Shown: piece after piece, positions 23,870 to 33,423 of the stretch | Numbering within the stretch: position 1 is the stretch's first letter | Layout of the letters: every line of letters starts with the position of its first letter | DNA from: Kribbella sp. VKM Ac-2569 | GTDB taxonomy: Bacteria; Actinomycetota; Actinomycetes; Propionibacteriales; Kribbellaceae | DNA: 64,000 nt | NCBI RefSeq assembly: GCF_004216905.1 | Contig: NZ_SGXJ01000001.1 | Span: forward strand, 1,054,001-1,118,000 | Direction of reading: 5' to 3' | Made by a program: the position numbers and the translations under genes | The notes under the pieces: generated by a model | Seen by the model: only the letters and a program-made list of their open reading frames with translations | What the model was told of the DNA's origin: nothing | The model's database searches: none

Positions 23870-26866
23870 TCAGCTGTCTACGCGTACGACGGTGGAACCG
23901 GAACCGTCGGCGCCGTCGGTGAAGTGCAGCTGGCCGAGGTACCTGGTGCCGGCAGTCAGTCCGGTCCAGTTGGCAGTCACTGAGGTCTGGCCGGCGACTG
24001 TCACCGGCTGGCTGGCCGGTGTGACGGTCAGATTGCCTTCCGCCTTCTGCAGCTCCCAGTGGTCGAGTTTGACCTGCTGCTCGTTCGCCCCGGCGTACAG
24101 GTCGACGTACACGTCCACCTGACCACCTGCGGGCTGCGACAGGTTCACCTCTTCCTCAGCCGAGCCCCCGGTGCTACTGCCGAGCAGAGTCGTCGTACCG
24201 GCCTTGTACGCGAACACGTCCAGGTCGGTGCCGGCCGGGTAGTCCGCGTCGAACGTGGAGAACCGGGCGTACGTCGTACCAGCCGGGACGTTCACGGTGA
24301 ACTTCGCGACGTGGTCGTTGACCTTCGGCGCTGTCGTCGGGAACGACACGCCACCCGGGTTCTTCAGCGCGGCCTCGCCGACCGTGGCCGGGTTCAGGCC
24401 CACCGCGGTGGTCTCGAGCGTTCCGGCGTACCCGGCCGTGATCGGGACCTCCACGGAGCCGGCTGTGCCGGTGCCGTTGACCTGGACCGGCGCCTTCACC
24501 GTCAGCGGCTTGATCGCCAGCGTGCTCGCCACGGTGTGCTTCACCGACTTCCAGACCAGGCGGCCGAACGAGTACTGCTCGAGCGGAGCACCGTCGTTCT
24601 CGATCGTGACCTTGTACGTCGTACTGCGGCCCGGGAGCGTGATCAGGATCCGCGGCGTCACGGTCACCTTCAGGCCCTTGAGGCCCTCGACCTTCGGGAG
24701 GTAGACCTCCGGGACGTCGCCGACGTTCGTCACGGTCCGGGTCACGGTCTGCTTGCCGGCCAGGTCACCGATCGCGATCGTCGGGTAGTTCAGGTCGCTG
24801 AGGTCGATCTTGCCGTTCGCGCACAGCTCGTGCGTGCTCGGCACCTGGCCGGAGCCGCAGACGAACCTCGTCCAGTCCGTGTACGTCGAGTCGTAGACCA
24901 GGCCCGGGTCCATGCCGAGCTTCGGCTGCACTTCGCCGGCGCCGTACCCGAACGGGTTCGCCGGCGAGCCGGAGTCGTTCTGGATCGGCTTGCCGCTGGT
25001 GTCCTTGTCGGTGGCGGTCGTCATCATCGCCGACTTGATCGCCATCGGGGACCAGGTCGGGTGCTTGCTCTTCAGCACCGCCGCGATGCCGGCGATGTGC
25101 GGCGTGGACATCGACGTACCGCTCATGAACGCGTACTCGCCACCGGCCGCGCTGAACGCGGTCGTCGCGGCCAGCACGTTCGTGCCCGGCGCCATGATGT
25201 CCGGCTTGAGCAGATCGCCGTTGCCGGCCGGGGACGGGCCGCGGCTGGAGGAGCTGGCCACCTTCGGGGCGTTGACTCGGACTGGCGTACCGGGGCCGAT
25301 CGTCGCAGTCGGGTTGGTCGTGCCGCTCACGTACGCCTTGACCGCGGGCGCGGCCTTGTCGTCGAGGTGGACGGTCGGGACCGAGTGCAGGTCGGAGTCC
25401 AGCGTGCCCGGGGTGATGTTGAGCAGGATCATGCCGACACCGCCCGCGTTCTTCACCTGCAGGCTCTTGTCGACGCGGGCGTTCCCACCGCGGTCACAGA
25501 CCACGATCTTGCCGGTGGCCTTCGCCGGGTCGAGCGTGCCCGCCTGGCAGAGGGCCAGGTTGGCCGGATCGGCATTGGGCAGGCCGGCGTCCTTGGCCAG
25601 GACCACCGGCGTCTGCGGCGTACCGGAACCGATGCCCGCGCCGGTGTAGGACTTGCCGTCGCCGAGCGTCACCGTGGTCTGGATGTCGCGGTCATGGGTG
25701 CCGTTGGCAACCGACGTGACCCAGGGGTACGTCTTGCCGACGGTCGCCTCGCCCGGACCGGTGTTCCCGGCGCTGGTCGCGACGAACACGCCCGCCTTGG
25801 CCGCCCGCAGGAACGCGAGACCGGTGGCGTTCACGTACGTCGATCCGCTGCCGGAGATCGAGTAGTTGATGACGTCGACGCCGTCCGAGACCGCGGCGTC
25901 GATCGCGGCCACGATGTCAGCGTCGGTACCGCTGCCGCCACCCGTCGCGTCGACCGCCCACAGCGCCTTGTAGATCGCGAGGCGGGCGTGCGGCGCCATA
26001 CCGGAGCCCTTGCCGTAGTCGCGGCCCATGACGGTCATGTCGACGCCGTAGTTGCCGGCCGCGGTGCTGGCGGTGTGGGTCCCGTGGCCGCCGTAGTCAC
26101 GCGGCGACTTGAACTCGTCCGGGATCGGGCGGGTGCCGATGCCCTTGTCGAAGTACCGGGCGCCGATCACCTTGTTGTTGCAGGTGACGGGCGCCTCCTC
26201 GCCGGCCTGGCAGGTGCCCTTCCACTTCTTCGCGACGATCGCGTCGGACTGCTTCGTGGTCTTCATCGGCGCGAAGCTCGCCCGCTCCGGGACGTACCCG
26301 GAGTCGATCATCCCGATGATCACGCCGTCGCCGGCCTTGTCGATACCACCCGCCTGCTGCCAGGCGCCGCCCTTGCCGGACAGCCCGAGGAAGCGCGGGG
26401 TGTCGACGGTGTCGGCGTGCTCGATCTCGCTCGGCTCGACGCTCTTCACTCCCGACGACTTGGCCAGCTTGACCGCATCGTCGTACGACATCTCGGCGGA
26501 GAATCCGGCGTACGTGTAGCTGTAGTCGTAGAGCTTCTTGACGCCCGGGACCTTGGCGATGACCTGGTCGCGCTCGCCGGCGAGGTGCCTCACGTAGTCG
26601 ACGACCGGCGCTGCGGTCTTCAGCAGCTTGCCGCCCGGCAACACCTTGGTGGCGGCGAGACCGGCGATGCCGCCGGCGTACTCGGCGACCGGGGAGTCGT
26701 CGAGCTGGACGATGTACGAGCCGGTCTCGGAGCGCTTGACCTCCGGGTCGGCGACCGTGCTTGTGGCCGGCTGGCTGGCGCTGGCGGCGTTCACCAGCAC
26801 GGGTACGCCGGCGCCGGCGGCGATCAGTGCGGTGGCGACGACGATCGCCGGGCGTTTGCGGGTCAC
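23870..26866 (-). CDS. Secreted subtilisin-like serine protease (S8) with PA and Fn3-like domains
   Basis: 998 aa from the GTG at 26866, which has a GGAGG Shine-Dalgarno and starts a signal peptide (RKRPAIVVATALIAAGAG). An inhibitor I9 propeptide is at about 45-150 (GSYIVQLDDSPVAEYAGG). The catalytic triad is Asp188 (GMIDSGY), His261 (GGHGTHTAS) and Ser585 (SGTSMSTPH). A protease-associated domain is inserted between His and Ser (about 410-520, KIVVCDRGGNARVDKS). A Fn3-like domain (about 690-790, TVTRTVTNVGD) and a C-terminal beta domain of PPC type (about 860-960) follow. Extracellular protein degradation is the likely role. Confidence 0.93.
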   Translation of the reverse strand: MTRKRPAIVVATALIAAGAGVPVLVNAASASQPATSTVADPEVKRSETGSYIVQLDDSPVAEYAGGIAGLAATKVLPGGKLLKTAAPVVDYVRHLAGERDQVIAKVPGVKKLYDYSYTYAGFSAEMSYDDAVKLAKSSGVKSVEPSEIEHADTVDTPRFLGLSGKGGAWQQAGGIDKAGDGVIIGMIDSGYVPERASFAPMKTTKQSDAIVAKKWKGTCQAGEEAPVTCNNKVIGARYFDKGIGTRPIPDEFKSPRDYGGHGTHTASTAAGNYGVDMTVMGRDYGKGSGMAPHARLAIYKALWAVDATGGGSGTDADIVAAIDAAVSDGVDVINYSISGSGSTYVNATGLAFLRAAKAGVFVATSAGNTGPGEATVGKTYPWVTSVANGTHDRDIQTTVTLGDGKSYTGAGIGSGTPQTPVVLAKDAGLPNADPANLALCQAGTLDPAKATGKIVVCDRGGNARVDKSLQVKNAGGVGMILLNITPGTLDSDLHSVPTVHLDDKAAPAVKAYVSGTTNPTATIGPGTPVRVNAPKVASSSSRGPSPAGNGDLLKPDIMAPGTNVLAATTAFSAAGGEYAFMSGTSMSTPHIAGIAAVLKSKHPTWSPMAIKSAMMTTATDKDTSGKPIQNDSGSPANPFGYGAGEVQPKLGMDPGLVYDSTYTDWTRFVCGSGQVPSTHELCANGKIDLSDLNYPTIAIGDLAGKQTVTRTVTNVGDVPEVYLPKVEGLKGLKVTVTPRILITLPGRSTTYKVTIENDGAPLEQYSFGRLVWKSVKHTVASTLAIKPLTVKAPVQVNGTGTAGSVEVPITAGYAGTLETTAVGLNPATVGEAALKNPGGVSFPTTAPKVNDHVAKFTVNVPAGTTYARFSTFDADYPAGTDLDVFAYKAGTTTLLGSSTGGSAEEEVNLSQPAGGQVDVYVDLYAGANEQQVKLDHWELQKAEGNLTVTPASQPVTVAGQTSVTANWTGLTAGTRYLGQLHFTDGADGSGSTVVRVDS

Positions 26867-27020
26867 GCAGTTCCTCCAGGGCTTGGACGGAGCGATGGTG
26901 GAGCCTTCGGCTCGCGGACGTCCCGGCGCGCAGGCGTCACGGGGCCCCGAGTATGCCGTCACGTGTCGCCGGTGTCACGCTGTGCACAGCAGATGATGGC
27001 CGACAGCAAGGGAAAACCCG

Positions 27021-27488
27021 ATGCCGGATCTGACCGAGTCCATCACAGTGCATTCGTCTGCTGACGCACTGTATCGGTTGGTCAGTGATCTGCCCCGGAT
27101 GAGCGAGTGGAGCCCCGAGTGCACCCGCGTCACCTGGTCCTCGGGCGAGTCCTCCGGCGGTCCGGTGTCAGGGGCACGGTTCGTCGGGCACAACTGAGTG
27201 GGCGTCGTGCGGTGGTTCACCTTCGGGAAAGTGGTGACCGCGCAGCCCGGCCGCCGGTTCACCTTCGACATCACCTTCGGCCCGGTCCCGATCTCGCGCT
27301 GGGACTACGAGTTCACGCCGACCGCAACCGGCTGCGAGGTCACCGAGTCCTGGACCGACCACCGCCCGTCGGTCCTCAAGCTCCTCTTCCGGCCCGTCTT
27401 CGGCAACCGCGCCCCACGCAACGCGCACGGCATCCACACAACGCTGACCCGGCTGAAATCCGCCGCCGAGACGACCGCACGGGCCTGA
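27021..27488 (+). pseudogene. SRPBCC-family protein interrupted by one in-frame TGA
   Basis: From ATG 27021 (AAGGGA upstream) the frame reads MPDLTESITVHSSADALYRL and DLPRMSEWSPEC, a typical START/SRPBCC opening, up to GARFVGHN. Codon 59 at 27195-27197 is TGA. The same frame then continues without further damage as VGVVRWFTFGKVVTA, ISRWDYEFTPTATGCEVTE and a C-terminal helix to the stop at 27486-27488, 155 codons in all. Family members usually have Arg at this point (GHNR), so CGA to TGA by one transition explains it. Otherwise intact codon use implies recent loss, a sequencing error or rare readthrough. Confidence 0.8.
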
Positions 27489-27515
27489 TTCACCCCCGGC
27501 CCGGCTGGAGCGGGT

Positions 27516-27545
27516 TTGGAGGAGTGGACGGCTTGTTGGTAATCT
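27516..27545 (+). promoter_or_regulatory. Probable rpsT promoter
   Basis: TTGGAG at 27516-27521 and TAATCT at 27540-27545 with an 18-bp spacer resemble a housekeeping sigma promoter. They lie about 90 bp upstream of the rpsT GTG, downstream of the SRPBCC pseudogene. Confidence 0.5.
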
Positions 27546-27632
27546 GGCCCTTCGCGCGTTCACGGGTGGTGCTCAGCCGTGCGCCGTAACACCTTCCGAA
27601 TGACCGCATACTCCTGATCGAGGCACTGCTCC

Positions 27633-27893
27633 GTGGCGAACATCAAGTCCCAGATCAAGCGCAACCGCCAGAACGAGGCTGCGCGACTTCGCAACAAGTC
27701 GGTGAAGTCGACCCTCAAGACGGCTGTTCGCCGCTTCCACGAGGCCGTCGACGCCGGCGAGGCCGAGAAGGCCAACGAGACCGCCCGCAAGGCTGGTCGT
27801 CTGCTCGACAAGGCCGTCAGCAAGGGCGTCATCCACGCCAACCAGGCGGCCAACCGCAAGTCGGCCCTCTTCAAGAAGGCCGCTTCCCTCTAA
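27633..27893 (+). CDS. rpsT: 30S ribosomal protein S20
   Basis: 86 aa, the standard length, rich in Lys, Arg and Ala: [40 protein letters not shown], and [21 protein letters not shown]20 binds 16S rRNA early in small-subunit assembly. GTG start at 27633 with GAGG 9 nt upstream. It is encoded opposite to holA and lepA, as is usual for actinobacteria. A promoter-like pair lies at 27516-27545, and an intrinsic terminator follows at 27925-27963. Confidence 0.97.
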   Translation: MANIKSQIKRNRQNEAARLRNKSVKSTLKTAVRRFHEAVDAGEAEKANETARKAGRLLDKAVSKGVIHANQAANRKSALFKKAASL

Positions 27894-27924
27894 CACCAGG
27901 GCCGCGTCCCCGACGCGCCCCGCC

Positions 27925-27963
27925 AACGATCGGCCCGGTCCTCGCGACCGGCCGATCGTTTTT
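27925..27963 (+). terminator. rpsT intrinsic terminator
   Basis: AACGATCGGCCCGGTC at 27925-27940 pairs, with one bulge, to GACCGGCCGATCGTT at 27946-27960 around a 5-nt loop. The pairing ends in T residues running to 27963. It is one of the few hairpins here with a true T run, 32 bp after the rpsT stop. Confidence 0.85.
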
Positions 27964-28022
27964 GCGTACCCAAAACCAGCACTGACGGTCGTCACTCGGG
28001 ACTCCCAGCGGGAGCTGAGCGG

Positions 28023-29021
28023 TTAGCGGCGGCCGTGGGCTCGGGTGATGGTCAGGACCATGCGTTCCAGGGCGTAGCCGGCGTCGCCCGAGGCGCCCTT
28101 GACGTCCGCGTCGGCCTGCGCGACCGCCTTGATCGCGGTTGCGAGGCCACCTGGAGTCCAGCTGCGCGACTGCTGCTTGAGCTGCTTGAGCTTCCACGGC
28201 GGTACGCCGACCTCGCGCGCCAGGTCCCCCTCCCGCATCCCACTCGGCGCACTCGAGTACTTCGCCAGCCCTCGCAACCCGCCCGCCATCGCACTCGTCA
28301 CCAGCACCGGCGCCACGCCGCAGTCCAGCGCCCACCGGAGCTGCTCCAGTGCCGGCTCCGTCCGACCGGCGATCGCCGCATCCGCGACCGCGAAGCTCGT
28401 GACCTCCGCACGCCCACCGAAGTACTGCCCGATCAGCTGAGTCGTCACCGCCTGACCGCCCGAATCCGACACCAGCTGCGAACACGCCCCCGCCAGCGCC
28501 CGCAGGTCGTGACCGACCGCGTCCACCAGCGCCGACGCCGCCCCCTCGTCGACCGTCCCGCCATGCAGCCGGATCTCCCCCGCCACGAACTGCGGAAGCT
28601 CCCACGCCTTCGGCGCCGTCGCGACGACCTCGGTGACCGATGCCTTGCGCAACTTGTCGAGGACGCCCTTGCCCTTCTGCCCACCGGAGTGCACCAGCAC
28701 GGCCAGTACGTCGTCCGACGACGAGCCGGCGTACTCGATCAGGTGTGGCGCCATCTCACTCGGCAGGTTCTCCAACCCGCGCAGCACCAGCACCCGCTCG
28801 GTCGCGAACAACGAAGGCCCAGTCAGCTCCGCGAACACCCCGACATCCAGCGTCGACGCCTCGAGATCCGTCACCTCAACCGCGTCGCCGCCGCCGTCCG
28901 TCGCGTTCTTCGACACCGCCGCGATCGCCGATCGCACGGCCCGATCTGCCAGGAACGACTCGGTTCCGGTCACGAGGAGCACATCGCCCAGCTTCGGCGC
29001 AGAACCTTTACGAGCAGCCAC
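28023..29021 (-). CDS. holA: DNA polymerase III subunit delta
   Basis: 332 aa from the GTG at 29021 (VAARKGSAPKLGDVLLVTG); an in-frame ATG at 29093 would add 24 residues but reaches into the divergent gene. HolA opens the sliding clamp in the clamp loader. Family features are the N-terminal VTGTESFLADRAVRSAI, the LTGPSLFATERVLVLRGLEN strand, LVHSGGQKGKG, and the C-terminal helices with YFGGRAEVTSFAVADA and KLKQLKQQSRSW. Position between rpsT and comEC is the conserved order. It runs convergent with rpsT, 129 bp apart across the terminator. Confidence 0.92.
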   Translation of the reverse strand: MAARKGSAPKLGDVLLVTGTESFLADRAVRSAIAAVSKNATDGGGDAVEVTDLEASTLDVGVFAELTGPSLFATERVLVLRGLENLPSEMAPHLIEYAGSSSDDVLAVLVHSGGQKGKGVLDKLRKASVTEVVATAPKAWELPQFVAGEIRLHGGTVDEGAASALVDAVGHDLRALAGACSQLVSDSGGQAVTTQLIGQYFGGRAEVTSFAVADAAIAGRTEPALEQLRWALDCGVAPVLVTSAMAGGLRGLAKYSSAPSGMREGDLAREVGVPPWKLKQLKQQSRSWTPGGLATAIKAVAQADADVKGASGDAGYALERMVLTITRAHGRR

Positions 29022-29091
29022 CCCGTCAGCATCCCACGCCCTCCGGACAATCCCGGTGCGGCCCCGCAGCAAACCGGCGAGGATGGCGGCC

Positions 29092-29679
29092 ATGACCTCA
29101 CCCGGCGCGACGCCCCCACCCAGCGCGATGCGCTCACCCGTCGACGCCTTGGTGCTCGTCGATCTGCAGACCGCGTTCGTCTCCGGCCCCGACGCAGTAC
29201 CCGGCGCAGCTGCCCTCCTGGATCGGACAAGCGACCTGCTGGACCGTGCCCGAGCCGCCGGCGCAGTCGTCGTACACCTCCAGAACGACGGCCCACCCGG
29301 CGCAGACGACGAGCCCGGAACGCCCGGTTGGGAGCTGTACCTGCCGCTCAAGCCGGGTCCCCGCGAACACGTGATCCGCAAGCCACGTGACGACGGCTTC
29401 GACGCGACGCCACTCGGGGAAAACCTGGTGTCGGCCGGCGTACGGTCGCTCGCCATCTGCGGTGTCATGTCGGAGATGTGCGTACACGCGACAGCCAAAA
29501 CCGCCCTCGCCCGCGGCTACCGAGTCGTCCTCCCGTACGACGCCCACGCCACGTACGACATACCCGCCGTCCCCGGAGTAGCGGACAAGATCCCAGCCCA
29601 CATCGTCTCCCGAGTAGCCGCCTGGTCCCTAGGCAACCAACCCGAAAACACCACCCCCACCTCCGCCGTCACCTTCTAG
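29092..29679 (+). CDS. Isochorismatase-like cysteine hydrolase
   Basis: 195 aa from the ATG at 29092; an ATG at 29128 (MRSPVDALVLVDLQ) would start right at the fold. The triad is Asp in LVDLQTAF, Lys in the REHVIRKPRDDGF region, and Cys in GVMSEMCVHATA. Members include nicotinamidases and other amidases; the substrate here is unknown. It is inserted, on the opposite strand, between comEC and holA, which are normally neighbours. Its last 11 bases overlap the comEC 3' end. Confidence 0.8.
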   Translation: MTSPGATPPPSAMRSPVDALVLVDLQTAFVSGPDAVPGAAALLDRTSDLLDRARAAGAVVVHLQNDGPPGADDEPGTPGWELYLPLKPGPREHVIRKPRDDGFDATPLGENLVSAGVRSLAICGVMSEMCVHATAKTALARGYRVVLPYDAHATYDIPAVPGVADKIPAHIVSRVAAWSLGNQPENTTPTSAVTF

Positions 29680-32206
29680 CTCCCTCCTGCAGGCGTGGGT
29701 GGGTGGTCAGGGCCAGGTGGTTGTTGGTGTTGGTGACGATGAGGGCACCGCTGACGTTGGTGGTGGCCGTTCGGGTCGCGTCGTGGGACAGGAGGTCCAG
29801 GGTTCTCGGCGCCGGGTGCCCGTAGTCGTTGTCCCGCCCGGCTGAGATGAGCGCCAACCGAGCGTTCGCAGCAGCGATGAACGCAGGATCCTGCTGAGCC
29901 GAACCATGGTGCGGAACCTTCAACACATCCGCCCGCAGATCGGCCCCGCTCGCCACGACAGCGCGCTGCGACTCAGGCTCCAGGTCGCCGGTGAGCAGGA
30001 TCCGGAGGCCGTCGAGCTCGACCATCATCGCGATGCTGGCGTTGTTCTCCGGCGACCCTTCATCCGTGGACGTCGCAGACGACGTACCGGGCGGAGGCAA
30101 CGCCGGCACCTTCGCCGGCCACAGCGTCGTCCACCTCACCTTCCCCACGACCCGTTGCTCGCGGAACGCGACCGTACGCACAACCACCCCGTGCTGCGAC
30201 GCCAAATCGACCACCCGGTCATACTCAGCACGCGGTGAGAAGTACGGCGTCACCTCGATCTCGTCCACCCGCCGATCGTTCAGTACGCCGGCCAACCCGC
30301 CGACATGATCCGCATGGAAGTGACTCAGCACGACGACCGGGACGTACTGGACATCCAGGTCCTTCAAACACCGATCCATCGCCGCCGGATCCGGCCCGGT
30401 GTCGACAACAACCGCCGTACGATCACCCGCCCGCAACACCAGACCGTCCCCCTGTCCGACATCGCAGGCGACGAACAACCAGTCGTCGGGCGGCCACCCG
30501 AGCGATCCGACGGGACGCAGTACGACGACCGCGAGCAGGATCACCGCGAGAATCATCGCTATCGGGCGAGCCAGGATGCGGTGCAGACCCAGCACGAGCG
30601 CCAGGCAAAGCACCGACAGTACGGCGACACCGACCACGGTCGCCGGCCACGCGTTGGCGGCGCCCGGGAGATCCGCGCCTTCGCGAGCAACCAGGATGAT
30701 CCAGCGGGCGGGCCATCCGGCGGCCCAGCCGACGACCTGCGCCAGTTGGCTGCTCACCAAAGCGACCCCTGCCGCGACGAAGCCGAAAATCGTGGCCGGT
30801 CCGACCATTGGTCCCGCCAACAGGTTGGCGGCGACCGCGATCAGCGACACCTCACCCGACAGCCACGCGACGACCGGCGTACACGCGAGCTGCGCGGCGA
30901 GCGGGCACGAGATCGCGTCGGCCAGCCAGCCAGGCATCCACTTCGCCAACGCATCCCGCCAACCTGGTCCGAGCAGGATGATGCCCGCCGTCGCGAGCAC
31001 CGACAGCGCGAACCCGGCCGAGCGCGCGAGCGACGTGTCCAGTAGCAGCAACACGATCACTGCGACCGACAGACTGCGTACGGCGCGGCGCCGCCCTCCC
31101 CCGCTGGTCATCGCCGCCAACGCGATCAGTCCCATCGCGGCCGCCCGAAGGACGCTCGGCTGTGGTCTGGCCAGGACGATGAACACGACGACTGTCGACA
31201 ACCCGACCGCGGTCAGCCCGCGCGCCCGCACGCCGATCAGGCGCGCGAGCGGGAGGAGGAACGCGAGGAGGAGCGTCAGGTTCGTCCCTGAGACGGCGGA
31301 CAGGTGCGTCAGGCCCGTGGTTTGGAAGTCCGCGTTCAGGTCGGTCGACACGCCGGAGACGTCGCCCATGACGAGTGCGGGCACGAGCCCGCGGACATCC
31401 TCGGGCTCACCAGCGACCGCGTCTCGCAGTCCTGCCCGGACCTGTTCAGCCTCACGCAGCCACCACGGCGGCTCGTCTACTGTCTGCGGAGGCGACCTGG
31501 TCGAGAGCATCGCGGCCACCTCGGCGCCACCTTCTACCTGCTCGAGCCTCCCGCTCGCGTCAACATGCTGGCCGTACCTGACGTGCTCCCATTTCGCAGT
31601 CCCCACCACCAGGACCGGTGTACGCACCCGTTCCCGGATCGCGTGCTCCGTGCCGGCGCGACTGCGGATCTCCTCGACGGTCGCTCTGACCACGACGTAC
31701 GGCGGCCGTCTACTGGTGGTGCTCTGCCGGAGCGATGGATCCCCGTCGATCTTGAGTCGGACGGTGACCGTCGCTGAGCCGGTCGCGAGTTCCTGCACGG
31801 GTCCTGCGCGGAGGGCGGCGGTGTGCAGCCCGGCGGCGATCGCCAACCCACCCACAACAACCAACGAACCAACTACCGCCCCACCACTCACCCAGCGGCT
31901 GGCTCGCGGGGTTGCTGCAGTTCTAAAGCCGCGGTTCGGCCGTCGGAGGATCAGCCCGAGTGTCGCGGCGAGTGCCAGTGCAAGCCCGGCGACGATCCCG
32001 CCGACGATTGGCGACTGACCGACCAGCACCGCCGCAGCCAACCAACCCACAGCCGCCGGGATGAGCAACCGCGCATCGAGCCGCTCAGCCTCAGCCGCCT
32101 CCGCGGTTGCCGACTCAGCAGCCTCCCCAGGTACAGGAACAGGTGCGGGGGTTGGTGCGGGTGGGTGGTTGGAGGGTGGGTGGTTGGCGGGGTCAGGTGC
32201 GGACAT
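29669..32206 (-). CDS. comEC: ComEC/Rec2-family DNA uptake channel protein
   Basis: 845 aa. The N-terminus is cytoplasmic and Pro-rich, then two TM helices and an OB-like domain. The competence domain follows (about 300-560) with HLSAVSGTNLTLLLAFLLPL and ARPQPSVLRAAAMGLIAL. The C-terminal metallo-beta-lactamase domain (about 590-800) has DVGQGDGLVLRAGD and LSHFHADHVGG (HxHxDH), plus KVPHHGSAQQ. The protein would pass single-stranded DNA through the membrane. It overlaps comEA by 14 bases. Natural competence is not shown for most actinomycetes that carry this pair. Confidence 0.92.
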   Translation of the reverse strand: MSAPDPANHPPSNHPPAPTPAPVPVPGEAAESATAEAAEAERLDARLLIPAAVGWLAAAVLVGQSPIVGGIVAGLALALAATLGLILRRPNRGFRTAATPRASRWVSGGAVVGSLVVVGGLAIAAGLHTAALRAGPVQELATGSATVTVRLKIDGDPSLRQSTTSRRPPYVVVRATVEEIRSRAGTEHAIRERVRTPVLVVGTAKWEHVRYGQHVDASGRLEQVEGGAEVAAMLSTRSPPQTVDEPPWWLREAEQVRAGLRDAVAGEPEDVRGLVPALVMGDVSGVSTDLNADFQTTGLTHLSAVSGTNLTLLLAFLLPLARLIGVRARGLTAVGLSTVVVFIVLARPQPSVLRAAAMGLIALAAMTSGGGRRRAVRSLSVAVIVLLLLDTSLARSAGFALSVLATAGIILLGPGWRDALAKWMPGWLADAISCPLAAQLACTPVVAWLSGEVSLIAVAANLLAGPMVGPATIFGFVAAGVALVSSQLAQVVGWAAGWPARWIILVAREGADLPGAANAWPATVVGVAVLSVLCLALVLGLHRILARPIAMILAVILLAVVVLRPVGSLGWPPDDWLFVACDVGQGDGLVLRAGDRTAVVVDTGPDPAAMDRCLKDLDVQYVPVVVLSHFHADHVGGLAGVLNDRRVDEIEVTPYFSPRAEYDRVVDLASQHGVVVRTVAFREQRVVGKVRWTTLWPAKVPALPPPGTSSATSTDEGSPENNASIAMMVELDGLRILLTGDLEPESQRAVVASGADLRADVLKVPHHGSAQQDPAFIAAANARLALISAGRDNDYGHPAPRTLDLLSHDATRTATTNVSGALIVTNTNNHLALTTHPRLQEGARR

Positions 32207-33272
32207 GGGGTTTTAGGGAGTCGAACTTCTTGGGGCCTACGCCGGGGACCTCCTGGAGTTGGTCGATGGTGGTGAAGGGGCCGTTCTGGGTGCGGTAGTC
32301 GAGGATTCGTTGGGCTAGGACGGGGCCTACACCGGGGAGGGCGTCGAGTTGGTCGAGGGTGGCGGTGTTCAGGTTGACGGGGGCGTTGGGGGCTGAGGAC
32401 GGGCTTGGTCCTGCGGTTGACGATGGTTGGTTCGGGGGTTGGGGTTGGGTGGTTGCGCCGACGATGATTTGTTCGCCGTCGGTTACTTGGCGAGCGAGGT
32501 TGAGGGTGGTGAGGTCTACGCCTCGGAGTGCGCCGCCTGCGAGCGTCAGTACGTCGGCTACGCGGGAGCCTGCTGGGGCGCGGATGAGGCCGGGGCGGCG
32601 AACCTTTCCTGCGACGTGGACCACGACGGGTGGTTGGCCGGATGAGGTTCCGGTGCCAGGCGTCTGATTGATGCCTGGGGTTTGGTTGGCGCCGGTGGAT
32701 TGGTTGGCGGCTGGCTGGGTTTGCGGTGAGGCGGGGCCGGGTTGGGTGGGAGTTGGCTGGCTTACTGCGGAGCCTGTCGTTGTGGTGGTCGGACGGGTGT
32801 CGGGGAGGGGTTCGGGGCGGGCTCGGAGGAAGGTCCAGGCAGCCCAGGTCAGGCCGAGGATGAGTACTACGGCCAGGACGGCTATGTGGCGTGGGGTGAG
32901 GGTCCAGCGGGCGTCGCGTAGTCGGTCGGGTCGGGGTTGTTCGGGGGTCCAGCCGCCTCGCACCTCATCACGCTCCTCCGGGTATTCGTCTCGGTTCTGC
33001 CTGTCGCTCGGCTGCCTGCCGCTGGGATGTACGCCGCGATCAGCCGCGGCGGGCGCACCGCCCGGGTCGCCCGTTTGAGCGGTCCGGTCGCTGGACATCC
33101 GCCCTCCGATGGTCCGGTCGGCGGGCGGCTGGGTGGTTGGGGTGTGGTCGGCGTACGGGGTGTGAAGGTGGGTGGCGGTGGGGTCGGCGAGTGGTGGGCG
33201 GGGGGTGAGGCGGGCGAGGGCGAGGGCTCGGGTGGCCGGGTCGAGGGGTGGGGTGCGGCGGAAGACCTTCAC
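32193..33272 (-). CDS. comEA: ComEA-like helix-hairpin-helix DNA-binding protein
   Basis: 359 aa from the GTG at 33272; the exact start is uncertain. A long disordered Arg/Pro-rich cytoplasmic part (about 1-125) precedes one TM helix (IAVLAVVLILGLTWAAWTFL). A Thr/Pro/Gln-rich linker follows, then a SLBB domain (VVVHVAGKVRRPGLIRAPAG). The C-terminal helix-hairpin-helix has NLNTATLDQLDALPGVGPVL and EVPGVGPKKFDSLKPHV. ComEA binds incoming double-stranded DNA outside the membrane. It overlaps comEC, confirming the operon. The linker is longer than in Bacillus ComEA. Confidence 0.88.
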   Translation of the reverse strand: MKVFRRTPPLDPATRALALARLTPRPPLADPTATHLHTPYADHTPTTQPPADRTIGGRMSSDRTAQTGDPGGAPAAADRGVHPSGRQPSDRQNRDEYPEERDEVRGGWTPEQPRPDRLRDARWTLTPRHIAVLAVVLILGLTWAAWTFLRARPEPLPDTRPTTTTTGSAVSQPTPTQPGPASPQTQPAANQSTGANQTPGINQTPGTGTSSGQPPVVVHVAGKVRRPGLIRAPAGSRVADVLTLAGGALRGVDLTTLNLARQVTDGEQIIVGATTQPQPPNQPSSTAGPSPSSAPNAPVNLNTATLDQLDALPGVGPVLAQRILDYRTQNGPFTTIDQLQEVPGVGPKKFDSLKPHVRT

Positions 33273-33423
33273 GCCAGAGAAGGTACGAGTCCGAGGCTTG
33301 CGTGAAACCGCGAGTTGAAAGCTGTGGAGAACCTCCCGCTTGCACCGGGAGCTCAGGATCGGGCGCCCCAGGTGATGCCGTCGGTCGCTGGCAGAGCGCG
33401 GCGGCGTTTGGCCGGTTCGTGGG

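Noticed and set aside
24059-27064. 1001-codon open frame antisense to the S8 protease
   Set aside because: It covers the subtilase exactly, has Arg/Gly/Val-rich low-complexity translation and no recognisable motif.
27600-27617. Short ORF MTAYS-stop upstream of rpsT
   Set aside because: No -10 box at the right distance, no stem masking the rpsT ribosome site and no codon run of meaning; chance is likely.
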